Assembly (NCBI RefSeq): GCF_000426385.1
Contig: NZ_AUFG01000014.1
Coordinates: 30,138 to 94,137, forward strand
Direction: 5' to 3'
DNA length: 64,000 nt
From: Arsenicicoccus bolidensis DSM 15745
Lineage (GTDB): Bacteria > Actinomycetota > Actinomycetes > Actinomycetales > Dermatophilaceae
In this document: piece by piece, positions 1 through 9,060 of the stretch
Numbering within the stretch: the first letter of the stretch is position 1
Layout of the letters: every line of letters begins with the position of its first letter
The notes under the pieces: model-generated
The model's input: only the letters and a program-made list of their open reading frames with translations
The model's database searches: none
What the model was told of the DNA's origin: nothing
Translations under genes and position numbers: made by a program

Positions 1-1088
1 TTGTCCTGCATGGCCCGGGTGATGCGGGTCGGTCGTCGGCGACGCCTCTCGACGCGAGCGAGGTCCTGGTCACCGAGCGTCCCGCTCCTCAGGGGCGGGA
101 CGAGCAGGCGGGCCGTGGCGACGGCGTCCTGGACCGCGAGGTTGATCCCGACCCCCATCACGGGTGACATGGGGTGGGCCGCGTCGCCGATGCACAGCAC
201 GCCCGGCGCCCACCATCGACGCACCATGCCGGCCCGGGCGTCGAGGAACCTCACGTCGTCCCAGGACCGGATGTCGGCGAGCTGGTCCTCGGCCCAACCG
301 AACTCGTGAGCCAGGACCCGCAGCAGGTCTGCCACGTCGCCGCGCCGCCGCTCGGCGTCCGTCCCCTTGGCGAGGAGGTAGGCGACCTGGTGGTAGTCGT
401 GGCGAGCCATGGACACGACCACGTGCCCGTCCACGAAGCGGGCGACCACGGCGTCGGCCTCGTCCTCGGGAGCCATCGGGACGCGCAACCACCACACGTC
501 CATCGGCAGGTCGGACTCCACCAGCTCGAGGCCCGCGGCGTCGCGCACCGCGGAGCGGCGGCCGTCGCACCCGACGACCAGGTCCGTCGCCAGGTGGTGC
601 TCCCCCTCGGCATCGCGGTAGGTGAGACCGTCCACCGTGCCGGCAGGGTCCCGGGTGAGACCGGTCACCTCGCTCGACAGGCGCAGGGTGAACGTGGGCT
701 CGGCCTGCGCGGCGTCGGCCAGCAGCGAGAGCAGGTCCCACTGCGGCACCATCGCGAGGTGCCGGTACCGGCCCGGCATACGGCCCAGGTCGCCCATCGT
801 CACGTCGCGGCGCCCGATGCGCATGCGCATCGACGTCATCCGGCCCGCCGGGATCCGGCGGAACGCGTCCCCCAGGCCCAGGTCGTCGAGGAGCCGCAGG
901 GTCGGCGGGTGGACCGTGTCGCCGCGGAAGTCGCGCAGGAAGTCGGGGTACTTCTCGAGCACGGTCACCTCGGCGCCCGCACGCGCCAGGAGCAGGCCGA
1001 GGACCATCCCGGCCGGTCCGCCGCCGGCCACCGCCACGGATGCAGGTGCAGGTGCAGGTGTAGGTGCAGATGCAGGTGCAGATGCCAT
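1..1088 (-). CDS. FAD-dependent monooxygenase, C-terminus cut by the window edge
   Basis: Flavoprotein of the PheA/TfdB (para-hydroxybenzoate hydroxylase-like) family, which hydroxylates or oxidises small, often aromatic, molecules using NAD(P)H and oxygen. About 362 residues are visible and the frame is still open at base 1. The dinucleotide-binding motif GGGPAGM lies near residue 22, the second conserved motif VVGCDGRRSAVR in the middle, and the FAD-ribityl motif GDAAHPMSPVMGVG near residue 296. The N-terminus before the FAD motif is a run of Ala/Ser/Pro encoded by a hexamer repeat. The start is ATG 1088; an in-frame ATG at 1097 is also possible. It lies 23 bp after hisH on the same strand, so it may be co-transcribed with the his genes, in the place where hisA (priA) often stands. 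The substrate cannot be told from sequence. Confidence 0.85.
   Translation of the reverse strand, partial: MASAPASAPTPAPAPASVAVAGGGPAGMVLGLLLARAGAEVTVLEKYPDFLRDFRGDTVHPPTLRLLDDLGLGDAFRRIPAGRMTSMRMRIGRRDVTMGDLGRMPGRYRHLAMVPQWDLLSLLADAAQAEPTFTLRLSSEVTGLTRDPAGTVDGLTYRDAEGEHHLATDLVVGCDGRRSAVRDAAGLELVESDLPMDVWWLRVPMAPEDEADAVVARFVDGHVVVSMARHDYHQVAYLLAKGTDAERRRGDVADLLRVLAHEFGWAEDQLADIRSWDDVRFLDARAGMVRRWWAPGVLCIGDAAHPMSPVMGVGINLAVQDAVATARLLVPPLRSGTLGDQDLARVERRRRRPTRITRAMQD
1039..1086. repeat. Eight-copy hexamer tandem repeat in the N-terminus of the monooxygenase
   Basis: Eight consecutive 6-bp units of the form GRTGYA/C (GATGCA, GGTGCA, GGTGCA, GGTGTA, GGTGCA, GATGCA, GGTGCA, GATGCC). On the minus strand they encode alternating Ala-Ser/Pro/Thr residues just before the FAD-binding motif. 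The period is a multiple of three, so copy-number change would keep the frame. Confidence 0.9.
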
Positions 1089-1111
1089 GACCCCCATCCT
1101 GCCTGGCCACC

Positions 1112-1759
1112 TCAGCGCAGGGTCGCGACCCAGTTGGCGAGCAGCTGCATCCCGGCGTCACCGGACTTCTCGGGGTGGAACTGGGTCGCGGACAGGGGGC
1201 CGTTCTCGACGGCGGCCACGAACCGCGCGCCGTGCTCGGACCAGGTCACGCGGGGGGCGACCGCCTCGAACGGGCCGTGCGGGTCGAGGGTCCAGTCCTG
1301 CACGCCGTAGGAGTGGACGAAGTAGAACCGCTCGTCCTGGACCCCGTCGAACAAGACGGTGGCCTCGGGCGCCTCGACCCGGGACCAGCCCATGTGCGGC
1401 ACGACCTCGGCCGGCAGCCGGTCGACGGTGCCGGGCCACTGGTCCAGGCCGGGCACGGCGCCCTGCACGGACGGCTCGCTGGAGCCCTCGAACATCGCCT
1501 GCATCCCCACGCAGATGCCGAGCACCGGGCGGGACCCCGAGAGGCGGACGTCGATGAGACGGTGACCATCGACCGCCCGAAGCCCGCGCAGGCAGGCGTG
1601 GAAGTTGCCCACCCCGGGGACGAACAGCCCGTCGGCGTCCAGCACGCTGCGCTCGTCGGCGGTCAGCGAAACGTGGGCGCCGACCCGCTCCAGGGCACGC
1701 ACGGCCGAGCGGACGTTGCCGCTGCCGTAGTCGAGCACGACCACCTCGGGTGCGGTCAC
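1112..1759 (-). CDS. hisH: Imidazole glycerol phosphate synthase, glutamine amidotransferase subunit
   Basis: Class I glutaminase that supplies ammonia to HisF for the synthesis of imidazole glycerol phosphate and AICAR in histidine biosynthesis. The 215-residue protein opens with the typical [10 protein letters not shown], carries the nucleophile Cys in GICVGMQAM and the His/Glu pair in HPEKS near the C-terminus, and has the normal family length. Start GTG 1759 overlaps the stop of the upstream ORF in a GTGA junction, which indicates translational coupling. hisF and hisA are not seen downstream within the window; the next gene is a flavin monooxygenase. Confidence 0.96.
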   Translation of the reverse strand: MTAPEVVVLDYGSGNVRSAVRALERVGAHVSLTADERSVLDADGLFVPGVGNFHACLRGLRAVDGHRLIDVRLSGSRPVLGICVGMQAMFEGSSEPSVQGAVPGLDQWPGTVDRLPAEVVPHMGWSRVEAPEATVLFDGVQDERFYFVHSYGVQDWTLDPHGPFEAVAPRVTWSEHGARFVAAVENGPLSATQFHPEKSGDAGMQLLANWVATLR

Positions 1760-2439
1760 AGACCCTCCTCCACCTCGGCGTCCAGACGCTGCTCGTCGGA
1801 CACCACCTTGTCGAACCGTCGGACGGACTCGTCCTTGGGCGTCACCAGCTCGGCGCCCGGCAGGTCGGCGGCGGACGTGCCGCGCACCAGCTCGGCGTGC
1901 GGGAGCCCCAGCAGGACCGCCAGGTCGAGCAGCACCTCCTCGGCCGTGCCACCAGGGTCGGCGAGGACATCCTGTATGGCGCCCGGCGCGCCCTGGTCCC
2001 GGGCGAATCCCGCGGCCCGGGCGAGGTCGGTCGGGCGCGCCAGGGGGAAGCCGGGCACGGGGCCCGGGCCCTCGCCCGGGGTCCACACGACCCAGCGCGC
2101 TCCCCCGCGCCAGCGCCCCGGCCAGCAGGTGACCACGGCACGGCCGTCGTCGACGAACAGCCCCACGGCGGGACGCAGGTCGTGGCGCAAGGGGTGGGCG
2201 GCGAGCATGGCCACGCCGTCGCGGTAGGGGGCCATGGCGCGGCTGGGCCCGGCCGCGACCAGCGCGGTCCAGCCCCGGCCGGAGGCCAGGTGCTGGACGG
2301 AGGCCTGGTGCCTGGCGGGTGGACGGGGCGCGGGCCCGGGCCCGGCCGAGGGCACGATACAGACCGGCAGGGTGCCTCGTCGCACCCACCGGATCACGCG
2401 TTCGCGTCGGCCCCTGACCAGGAGCACCCCGTGCTCCAT
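1756..2439 (-). CDS. Protein of unknown function inside the his operon
   Basis: 227 residues, not recognised. It starts at ATG 2439, five bases after the hisB stop, and its stop overlaps the hisH start, so it is a real co-translated member of the operon. The N-terminal half is basic and Pro/Arg-rich ([18 protein letters not shown]), the middle is Trp-rich ([14 protein letters not shown]), and the C-terminal part is acidic ([20 protein letters not shown]). No membrane segment, signal peptide or known catalytic motif is visible. Its place between hisB and hisH suggests a link to histidine biosynthesis or simple co-expression; nothing in the sequence shows a reaction. Confidence 0.8.
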   Translation of the reverse strand: MEHGVLLVRGRRERVIRWVRRGTLPVCIVPSAGPGPAPRPPARHQASVQHLASGRGWTALVAAGPSRAMAPYRDGVAMLAAHPLRHDLRPAVGLFVDDGRAVVTCWPGRWRGGARWVVWTPGEGPGPVPGFPLARPTDLARAAGFARDQGAPGAIQDVLADPGGTAEEVLLDLAVLLGLPHAELVRGTSAADLPGAELVTPKDESVRRFDKVVSDEQRLDAEVEEGL

Positions 2440-2444
2440 GACCG

Positions 2445-3071
2445 TCAGAGGGCTCCCTTGGCGCTGGGGATGCCCTGGACCCGGGGGTCGGGCTGGCAGG
2501 CGAACCGCAGGGCGCGGGCGAAGGCCTTGATCTGCGCCTCCACGACGTGGTGGGGGTCGCGGCCGGAGAGCACCCGCACGTGCAGGGCGATCTGGGCGTT
2601 GTGCGCGACGGACTCGAAGACGTGGCGTGTGAGCGAGCCGACGTACTGGCCGCCGATGATGACGTACTCCTGGCCGGCGGGCTCGCCCTCGTGCACGACG
2701 AACGCGCGCCCGGCGACGTCGACGACGGCCTGGGCGAGCGCCTCGTCGAGCGGGACCATGGCGTCGCCGAAGCGCGAGATGCCGCGCTTGTCGCCGAGCG
2801 CCTCGCGCAGCGCCTGGCCGAGGCAGATCGCGACGTCCTCGACGGTGTGGTGGGCGTCGACGTCGACGTCGCCCTCGGCGCGGACGGTGAGGTCCATCAG
2901 CGAGTGCTTGGCGAGCGACTCGAGCATGTGGTCGTAGAAGCGGACGCCGGTCGAGACGTCGCCGCGACCGGTGCCGTCGAGGTCGAGGGTGAGCTCGATG
3001 CGGGACTCGGAGGTCGCCCTCGTGACGGTGGCGGTGCGGTGGGTCGTGCTCGGTGCCTGCAGGTCGGTCAT
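2445..3071 (-). CDS. hisB: Imidazoleglycerol-phosphate dehydratase
   Basis: Dehydrates imidazole glycerol phosphate to imidazole acetol phosphate, the sixth step of histidine synthesis; Mn-dependent and cytoplasmic. The 208-residue protein is the monofunctional form, without the phosphatase domain of the E. coli enzyme. It shows the metal-binding HHTVED motif ([14 protein letters not shown]) and the second symmetric site [17 protein letters not shown], plus the conserved [15 protein letters not shown]. Start ATG 3071 overlaps the hisC stop by one base. Confidence 0.97.
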   Translation of the reverse strand: MTDLQAPSTTHRTATVTRATSESRIELTLDLDGTGRGDVSTGVRFYDHMLESLAKHSLMDLTVRAEGDVDVDAHHTVEDVAICLGQALREALGDKRGISRFGDAMVPLDEALAQAVVDVAGRAFVVHEGEPAGQEYVIIGGQYVGSLTRHVFESVAHNAQIALHVRVLSGRDPHHVVEAQIKAFARALRFACQPDPRVQGIPSAKGAL

Positions 3072-4222
3072 CAGGACTCCAGTCGGTGGGTCGGGGCGAG
3101 CTCGCGCAGGGCGTCGAGGAAGGCATCGGTCTCGGCCGGCGTGCCCGCCGTCACCCGAAGGTAGTGCGGGATGCCCACGTCGCGGACGAGGACACCCCGG
3201 TCGAGCAGCGCCTGCCAGGTGGCGTGGGCGTCCGCGACGTTGCCGAAGAACACGAAGTTGGCGTCGCTGGCCACGGGGGTGAACCCCATCGCGGACAGCT
3301 CGGCGACCGTCCGGTCGCGCTGCTCCTTGATGGCCTCGACGGTGCCGAGCATCAGGTCGGCGTGCTCGAGGGCGGCCCGCGCGACGGCCTGCGTCACGGA
3401 CGACAGGTGATAGGGCATGCGGACCAGGCGCAGCGCGTCGACGAGCGCCGGGTCGGCGGCCAGGTAGCCGAGACGCCCCCCGGCCAGCGCGAAGGCCTTG
3501 CTCATCGTGCGGGTGACCACGAGTCGCGGGCGACCGGCCAGCAGCGTCAGGGCGGACGGGGTGCCGGGGCGGGCGAACTCGGCATACGCCTCGTCGACGA
3601 TGACCACCGCGCGAGGGGCGGCGTCATGGACGGCCTCGACCGTCTCGAGGTCGAGGGCGGTGCCGGTCGGGTTGTTGGGCGAGCAGAGGAAGACCAGGTG
3701 CGGGTCGACGTCGCGGACCTGCGTCACGGCCGACGCGGTGGACAGGTCGAAGCGGTGCGCCACGTCGTCGAAGCCCTCGCCGCGGCGCCCGTGCACGAAC
3801 GCCGTGCCGGTGGTCTCGGTGATGATCGGGTGCATCGAGTAGGCGGGCGTGAAGCCCAGCGCCCGGCGGTCCGGCCCGCCGAAGGCCTGCACCAGGTGCA
3901 GCAGCACCTCGTTGGAGCCGTTGCCCGCCCACACCTGAGCGGCGTCGACCGCGACCCCGGAGGTCCGGGTCAGGTAGCCGGCGAGCGCCTCGCGCAGAGC
4001 GGTGAACTCGCGGTCGGGGTAGCGGTTGAGGTCGGGGACGACCTTGGTGACCGCCTCGGCCACCGCGTCCACGACGACCTGCGGCACGGGGTAGGAGGAC
4101 TCGTTGGTGTTGAGCTGGACCGGGACGTCGAGCTGCGGCGCGCCGTAGGCCGTCCGACCGCGCAGGTCGGGGCGCAGCAGCTCCTCGATCGCTCCGGCCG
4201 CCCGCTGGGTGCGGTCGGTCAT
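3071..4222 (-). CDS. hisC: Histidinol-phosphate aminotransferase
   Basis: PLP-dependent class II aminotransferase converting imidazole acetol phosphate and glutamate to histidinol phosphate. 383 residues. The PLP lysine lies in [18 protein letters not shown], the cofactor Asn/Asp in [11 protein letters not shown] and [11 protein letters not shown], and the substrate-binding Arg in the C-terminal [16 protein letters not shown]. Start ATG 4222 overlaps the hisD stop (ATGA), so a longer in-frame extension towards 5026 is not the gene. Confidence 0.96.
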   Translation of the reverse strand: MTDRTQRAAGAIEELLRPDLRGRTAYGAPQLDVPVQLNTNESSYPVPQVVVDAVAEAVTKVVPDLNRYPDREFTALREALAGYLTRTSGVAVDAAQVWAGNGSNEVLLHLVQAFGGPDRRALGFTPAYSMHPIITETTGTAFVHGRRGEGFDDVAHRFDLSTASAVTQVRDVDPHLVFLCSPNNPTGTALDLETVEAVHDAAPRAVVIVDEAYAEFARPGTPSALTLLAGRPRLVVTRTMSKAFALAGGRLGYLAADPALVDALRLVRMPYHLSSVTQAVARAALEHADLMLGTVEAIKEQRDRTVAELSAMGFTPVASDANFVFFGNVADAHATWQALLDRGVLVRDVGIPHYLRVTAGTPAETDAFLDALRELAPTHRLES

Positions 4223-5568
4223 GCGGGCACCTCGTCGCCGAACCGAGCCGTGACCGCCTGCCCGTGACCGGGCAGGTCCTCGGACTGGGCGAGCGTGACC
4301 ACGTGCCGGGCGACGTCGCGCAGCGCCGCCTCCGAGTAGTCGACGACGTGGATCCCGCGCAGGAAGGACTGGACCGACAGGCCGCTGGAGTAGGCCGCGG
4401 ACCCTCCGGTGGGCAGCACGTGGTTGGAGCCGGCCGCGTAGTCGCCGAGGCTCACCGGGGAGTAGGGGCCGACGAAGATCGCGCCGGCGTTGCGGATGCG
4501 GGCGGCGACCGCCGCGGCGTCGCGCGTCTGGACCTCGAGGTGCTCGGCGGCGTAGGCGTCGACCACGCGCACCCCCTCGTCCAGGTCGTCCACGAGGACG
4601 ATGCCGGACTGGGTGCCGGTCAGCGCGGTGCGGACCCGCTCGGCGTGCTTGGTCTCGGGGACGCGCCGCTCCACGGCCGCGACGACGGCCCGGGCCAGTT
4701 CCTCGGAGTCGGTGACCAGCACGGACCCCGCGAGCGGGTCGTGCTCGGCCTGGCTGATCAGGTCGGCCGCCACGTGGTCGGGGTCGGCCGAGTCGTCGGC
4801 GAGCACGGCGATCTCGGTCGGGCCGGCCTCGGCGTCGATGCCGATGACCCCCTGCAGCAGGCGCTTGGCCGACGCGACGTAGACGTTGCCCGGGCCGGTG
4901 ACCAGGTTGGCGGGCTCGATGGCCGGGGTGCCGGTGGCGTCGTCGGCGGCCACGCCGTAGGCGAACATGGCGACGGCCTGGGCCCCGCCCACGGCATACA
5001 CCTCGTCCACCCCGAGGAGGGCGCACGCGGCGAGGATCGTCGGGTGCGGGTAGCCCGCGAATACCCCGGAGCTCTCGCGCTGGGGCGGGCTGGTCACCGC
5101 GAGGGAGCCGACGCCGGCCTCCTGCGCGGGGACGACGTTCATGACCACGCTGGAGGGATAGACGGCCAGGCCGCCGGGGACGTAGAGGCCCACCCGCTCG
5201 ACCGGCACCCAGCGCTCGGTGACGGTGCCGCCGGGGACGACCTGGGTGGTGACGTCCTGGCGCCGCTGGGCGCGGTGCACGCGACGGGCCCGCTCGATCG
5301 CGACCTCGAGGGCCGCGCGCACGTCGGGGTCGAGCCGCTCGACGGACGCGGCGAGCACGTCGGCCGGGACCCGCAGGCTCGGGGACCGGACCCCGTCGAA
5401 GCGCTCCCCCAGCTCCAGCAGCGCCGGCGCCCCCCGATGACGCACGTCGTCGCAGATCGGACGGACGACGTCGAGAGCAGCCTCCACGTCGAGCTCGGCC
5501 CGGGGCAACGTGTCGCGCAGCGCGCGTGCGTCGAGCACGCGACCGCGCAGGTCATCGATCGAGAGCAT
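4219..5568 (-). CDS. hisD: Histidinol dehydrogenase
   Basis: Zn-dependent NAD oxidoreductase that performs the last two steps, histidinol to histidine. 449 residues from ATG 5568 ([10 protein letters not shown]); a longer frame to 5622 would add a non-conserved, Pro/Arg-rich leader. Conserved blocks are the nucleotide site [12 protein letters not shown], the catalytic and metal region [10 protein letters not shown], and [20 protein letters not shown]. It is the first gene of the minus-strand his operon; the 62 bp to the divergent CPBP gene must hold both promoters. Confidence 0.96.
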   Translation of the reverse strand: MLSIDDLRGRVLDARALRDTLPRAELDVEAALDVVRPICDDVRHRGAPALLELGERFDGVRSPSLRVPADVLAASVERLDPDVRAALEVAIERARRVHRAQRRQDVTTQVVPGGTVTERWVPVERVGLYVPGGLAVYPSSVVMNVVPAQEAGVGSLAVTSPPQRESSGVFAGYPHPTILAACALLGVDEVYAVGGAQAVAMFAYGVAADDATGTPAIEPANLVTGPGNVYVASAKRLLQGVIGIDAEAGPTEIAVLADDSADPDHVAADLISQAEHDPLAGSVLVTDSEELARAVVAAVERRVPETKHAERVRTALTGTQSGIVLVDDLDEGVRVVDAYAAEHLEVQTRDAAAVAARIRNAGAIFVGPYSPVSLGDYAAGSNHVLPTGGSAAYSSGLSVQSFLRGIHVVDYSEAALRDVARHVVTLAQSEDLPGHGQAVTARFGDEVPA

Positions 5569-5630
5569 GCGGGCCAGTCTAGGCGGTGGGTCGGACAGGC
5601 CTGTCGGTCGTCTCAGCCACAATGGGCCGT

Positions 5631-6749
5631 ATGACGATCCCCCTGGCGCCTCACCGACTGCCCGACCTTCCGGGCGTGCCGACGGAGTACCACCAGCTCC
5701 TGCGGGGCCCCCGCCACCGGTGGTGGCGCCCGCTGCTGTCGATCGTGATCGTGGTCGCCTCGCTCCTCATGGTCGTCATCGCGATCTCGGGGATCGCGGC
5801 GGCGGTGGTGGTCGGGGCCGGGGGCGACCTCGAGGAGTGGATGGACTCGGCGGCGTCCGGCCGGATGTCGCCGTCGGCCTTCCTGTCGACCAACCTCATG
5901 CTCGCCGCGCTGATCCCGGTGTCGTTGTTCGCGATCTGGGTCGGGCACACCGTGAACCCACGCTGGCTGCAGTCGGTGACGGGCCGGTTCCGCTGGGGCT
6001 GGTTCGCGCGCTGCCTGGCGGTCCTCGCGCCCCTGTGGCTCGCCTACCTCGCCATCGGCACGCTCGTCGACGGGCTGCCGGAGGGCGGACGCTCCAAGGA
6101 GTGGGCGGCCCTGCTGGTGATCATGCTCCTCACCACCCCCCTGCAGTGCGCCGGCGAGGAGCTGCTCTTTCGCGGGTGGGTCATGCAGAGCATCGGGTCG
6201 TGGTTCGCCCACCGCTGGGTGGCCCTCGCGGTGCCGATCGTCGTGTCCTGCCTGACGTTCGGGGCCGCGCACGGCAGCTCGGACCCGTGGATCTTCGCCG
6301 ACCTCGCCGTCTTTGCCGTCTGCGCCTGCCTGCTCACCTGGCGCACCGGGGGGCTCGAAGCTGCGATCGCCCTGCACATCGTCAACAACATGCTGGTCAT
6401 GGCGCTGTCGCTCACGCTCGGCGGCTTCGACGAAGGCTTCATCGACGGCGACACCAAGGGGTCCCCGCTGCCCGTGCTGACCTCGGTCGTGATCATGTCC
6501 ATCGCCTACGCCCTCGTCTCGTGGCAGGCACGACGCGCCGGGATCCAGCGCCGCTCCACCCCGCAGATCCCGCCACCGCCCCAGGTGCCGCTGCCGGCCG
6601 GACAGGCCTGGCCGGCGCAGCCTGCCGCGCCTCAGGGCGGCTGGTCCCCCGCGCCGCCGCAGCAGTCGCCCACCTGGCAGCCACCGGGGCAGGTACCGGG
6701 GCAGGCGGGCGGCCAGGCCGGCGGATGGCACCCGCCATACGGCGGCTGA
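5631..6749 (+). CDS. CPBP family intramembrane metalloprotease (CAAX/Abi type)
   Basis: Polytopic membrane protein of 372 residues. Motif 1 with the glutamate pair and arginine is [13 protein letters not shown] and motif 2 is ALHIVNNML (HxxxN), the metal-binding and catalytic residues of the CPBP family. Members process prenylated proteins or peptides, or give bacteriocin immunity; the substrate here is unknown. The last 75 residues form a Pro/Gln/Ala-rich cytoplasmic tail ([20 protein letters not shown]), typical of actinobacterial members. Start ATG 5631; ATG 5622 in the same frame is possible. Divergent from hisD; the permease gene follows after 7 bp. Confidence 0.9.
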   Translation: MTIPLAPHRLPDLPGVPTEYHQLLRGPRHRWWRPLLSIVIVVASLLMVVIAISGIAAAVVVGAGGDLEEWMDSAASGRMSPSAFLSTNLMLAALIPVSLFAIWVGHTVNPRWLQSVTGRFRWGWFARCLAVLAPLWLAYLAIGTLVDGLPEGGRSKEWAALLVIMLLTTPLQCAGEELLFRGWVMQSIGSWFAHRWVALAVPIVVSCLTFGAAHGSSDPWIFADLAVFAVCACLLTWRTGGLEAAIALHIVNNMLVMALSLTLGGFDEGFIDGDTKGSPLPVLTSVVIMSIAYALVSWQARRAGIQRRSTPQIPPPPQVPLPAGQAWPAQPAAPQGGWSPAPPQQSPTWQPPGQVPGQAGGQAGGWHPPYGG

Positions 6750-6756
6750 CCAGGCC

Positions 6757-7548
6757 ATGGGTCCCGCGACGGGTTCCGGATCCTCGCTCGTCTCCGTCGG
6801 CAGCACCGCCGACGTCGTCCGCCTCGTGCTCGTCGTCACGCTGCTCGCGCTCGCGGCCGCAGCGGTGCACCGGTGGGGCGGCCTCGGTCACTCCGGCGCC
6901 ACCCTCACCGCCGCCGCCCGGGCGACCGTCCAGCTGGGCGTGGTGGGGCTGCTCATCGCCGCGGTGCTCGGGAGCTGGTGGCTCACCCTCGCCTTCGTCG
7001 CCCTGATGCTGGGCGTGGCCTCCCTCACCGCCGGTCGCCGGGTGCTGCCCGGCCGCGGGACCTGGTGGGCGGCGGCGCCGGTGTGCATCGGGGCCGTGCC
7101 CGTCGGGGTGGCGCTCGCCGCCTCCGGCGTCATCCCGCTGCGGCCCGTGGCGCTGGTCCCGATCCTCGGCATCCTCATCGGCAACGCCATGACGGCGACC
7201 ACGCTCGCCGGCAAGCGCACCCTCGACGCGCTGACGACGCGGCACGGCGAGTTCGAGGCGGGCCAGTCGATCGGCCTCGTCGACCGGGACGCGGCCCTGC
7301 TCGTCGCCCGGGAGGACGCCGCCCTCGCGCTCGTGCCCGGCATGGACCAGACCCGCACCGTGGGCCTCGTGACCCTGCCCGGCGCGTTCGTGGGGACGCT
7401 GCTCGGCGGGGCGACGCCGCTCGAGGCCGCCGCCGTCCAGCTCGTCGTCCTGGCGGCGCTGCTGCTCGTGCAGGCGCTCTCCGTCGTGGCGATGCTCGAG
7501 CTGGTCGCGCGTGGCCGCATCGGCGACTATGGCCGCCGCACCGACTGA
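6757..7548 (+). CDS. FetB/UPF0014 family ABC transporter permease
   Basis: 263-residue membrane protein with about seven hydrophobic segments. Family signatures are ILGILIGNAMTATTLAGKRTL, trimmed here to the core IGNAMTATTLAGKR, and LPGAFVGTLLGGATPLEAAA, which match the FetB (YbbM) group of putative iron/metal exporters linked to oxidative stress. FetB normally works with the ATPase FetA, which is usually adjacent; no ABC ATPase is seen beside this gene. It follows the CPBP gene by 7 bp and probably shares its transcript. Confidence 0.88.
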   Translation: MGPATGSGSSLVSVGSTADVVRLVLVVTLLALAAAAVHRWGGLGHSGATLTAAARATVQLGVVGLLIAAVLGSWWLTLAFVALMLGVASLTAGRRVLPGRGTWWAAAPVCIGAVPVGVALAASGVIPLRPVALVPILGILIGNAMTATTLAGKRTLDALTTRHGEFEAGQSIGLVDRDAALLVAREDAALALVPGMDQTRTVGLVTLPGAFVGTLLGGATPLEAAAVQLVVLAALLLVQALSVVAMLELVARGRIGDYGRRTD

Positions 7549-7701
7549 GGAGGCGTCGCGGGGCGAAACCAGTAGCGTTCCGTCCTGAGCGGGTGCGACA
7601 GTGCCCAGATGCCCGCTGCCGAGAGTCCGGGCGGTCCGCCCTCGGCGACCGTGACCGGCAGACGAGCTGGAGCTGGGACTCGCGCGTCCGCGGCTGAGAG
7701 G

Positions 7702-8259
7702 TCAGGCGATCCGGTCGAGAAGCATCGAGAGCGGCTCGGGCAGCTCGTCGCGCGACAGCTCGGCGGCCAGCACCCCGGCGACCTGCTCCTTGCGCCCGGA
7801 CGCGACACCGCAGAAGCGATGCAGCTGCTCGGCCAGCGGACGGTCGGCCCACGCCGGCTGGATCTGCAGCGCCTCGAGCTTGCCGCCGAGCCCCGCGCTC
7901 TGGATCGCCTCGACGGCGCGACTCGTCCCGAGGGCGCGGATCAGCTCGTCCTCCAGGTCCGCCTCGCACACGAAGAAGCCGTAGGCCGGGAGATCGCTCG
8001 CGTCGCTGACCGGCAGGCCGTCGGCGACGAGCGCCCGCTCGACGAACCTCGCCTCGGCCGCGTCGCACATCCCCAGGACGTCGGCGTCCGGCTGCAGCTG
8101 CCGGATCTCCGGCAGCACCCGCCCCACGTTGGTGACGCCCTGCAGGTTGCGCAGCTCGACGTGGTCGCCGCCGATGTCGTTGCGGTGCATGATCGCTCGC
8201 ACGGCGGCGACGTCGCTGACGCCTTCGAGCAGGACGATGAGGGTGGGCTCGGCGCTCAT
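7702..8259 (-). CDS. Stand-alone TOPRIM-domain protein (OLD-type TOPRIM)
   Basis: 185-residue soluble protein. The N-terminus IVLLEGVSDVAAVRAIM is the TOPRIM glutamate motif, and an acidic second motif follows in VLGMCDAAEARF. TOPRIM domains of OLD nucleases, primases and topoisomerases bind Mg and cut or join phosphodiesters. The ABC-type ATPase domain that accompanies this TOPRIM in OLD/RecF-like proteins is absent, and the usual second DxD is reduced to D-A-A-E, so catalytic activity is uncertain. Start ATG 8259. It converges on the FetB-like gene across 153 bp in which I see no further gene. Confidence 0.75.
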   Translation of the reverse strand: MSAEPTLIVLLEGVSDVAAVRAIMHRNDIGGDHVELRNLQGVTNVGRVLPEIRQLQPDADVLGMCDAAEARFVERALVADGLPVSDASDLPAYGFFVCEADLEDELIRALGTSRAVEAIQSAGLGGKLEALQIQPAWADRPLAEQLHRFCGVASGRKEQVAGVLAAELSRDELPEPLSMLLDRIA

Positions 8260-8298
8260 GGGCCCACCCTAGAGGGGACCGCTCGGGAGGGCCTCAGC

Positions 8299-8421
8299 CA
8301 CCAGCCGGCCCGGGCGACGAGGCAACGTTCGCTCGCCACCTTCTCTGGCGGGGCATCGGTCAGATCACGAAGGACCTGCCACCGGATCGCAGGGTCGGAG
8401 TCGGGCAGCCAGTCGATGGTG
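8299..8421 (-). pseudogene. Fragment of a squalene-cyclase/prenyltransferase-like gene (N-terminal part)
   Basis: In the 311-bp gap 8260-8570 the minus strand reads 41 codons that resemble the N-terminus of actinobacterial squalene-cyclase-like proteins, with the block DWLPDSDPAIRWQVLRDL followed by TDAPPEKVASER. There is no start codon: an in-frame TAG lies at 8431-8433 and the expected initiator position reads ATC. After GWW the similarity stops and the frame runs into unrelated sequence. This looks like a remnant left by deletion of most of a gene. The family assignment rests on recall of that N-terminal pattern and is not verified by search. The rest of the gap shows only the likely leader of the VOC gene. 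Confidence 0.6.
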
Positions 8422-8570
8422 CCCCCACGCTAGGAGGGGTTGCGGACGTCTCCCATCCGGGTGCGACGAACGGGTCGGCCGCACCCGGGCCGTGCCCGAC
8501 CTGGATGCACCTCTCCCCCACGGTTCACTCGTATGGCGCTGACCCGCCGCGACCCCGATACGCTCCAGGC

Positions 8571-8963
8571 ATGAATGTCGTCCACCACATCGAGCTCTGG
8601 ACGACGGACATCGCCGGGACGGCGCCGTCGTTCGACTGGCTCCTGACCACGCTCGGATGGACCGCCGAGACCGACCCCGGTTGGCCTCTCGGCCGGACCT
8701 GGCACCACACCAGCGGGATGTACCTCGTGCTGGAGCAGTCCGCGGCCGTCGACGGCGCCCACCACCGCACCCATGCCGGGCTGAACCACCTCGCCCTGCG
8801 GGTGACGGATCGCGCGCAGCTCGACCGGATGCGGGCGGAGTGTCCACGGCACGGCTGGGTGGAGGTGTTCGCAGACCGCTATCCCCACGCGGGTGGCCCG
8901 CAGCACACCGCGCTGTTCGTCGAGAACGCCGAAGGCTTCGAGCTCGAGCTCGTCGCCGACTGA
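8571..8963 (+). CDS. VOC (glyoxalase/bleomycin resistance/dioxygenase) family protein
   Basis: 130 residues forming one pair of beta-alpha-beta-beta-beta modules. The first module opens with VVHHIELWTTDIAG (His metal ligand), the second with GLNHLALRVTDRAQ, and the C-terminus ends in a typical Glu strand, GFELELVAD. VOC proteins act as glyoxalases, dioxygenases, isomerases or drug-binding proteins; the substrate is unknown. Start ATG 8571, preceded by a short AGG. A hairpin follows the gene. Confidence 0.85.
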   Translation: MNVVHHIELWTTDIAGTAPSFDWLLTTLGWTAETDPGWPLGRTWHHTSGMYLVLEQSAAVDGAHHRTHAGLNHLALRVTDRAQLDRMRAECPRHGWVEVFADRYPHAGGPQHTALFVENAEGFELELVAD

Positions 8964-9032
8964 CCAGGGGGTTTGGGGCGGGTCCCCCTGCGACAGGGTC
9001 GATCCGGCAAGGGACACGCCGTGCCCTCTCGA

Positions 9033-9054
9033 CGAACCGACCCCTGTCGGTTCG
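9033..9054. terminator. Hairpin between convergent VOC and RHH genes
   Basis: Perfect 9-bp stem (CGAACCGAC and GTCGGTTCG) with a CCCT loop, placed between the stop codons of two convergent genes. It could end transcription from both sides. There is no U-tract, as is usual in this genome. Confidence 0.65.
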
Positions 9055-9060
9055 TGGCCG

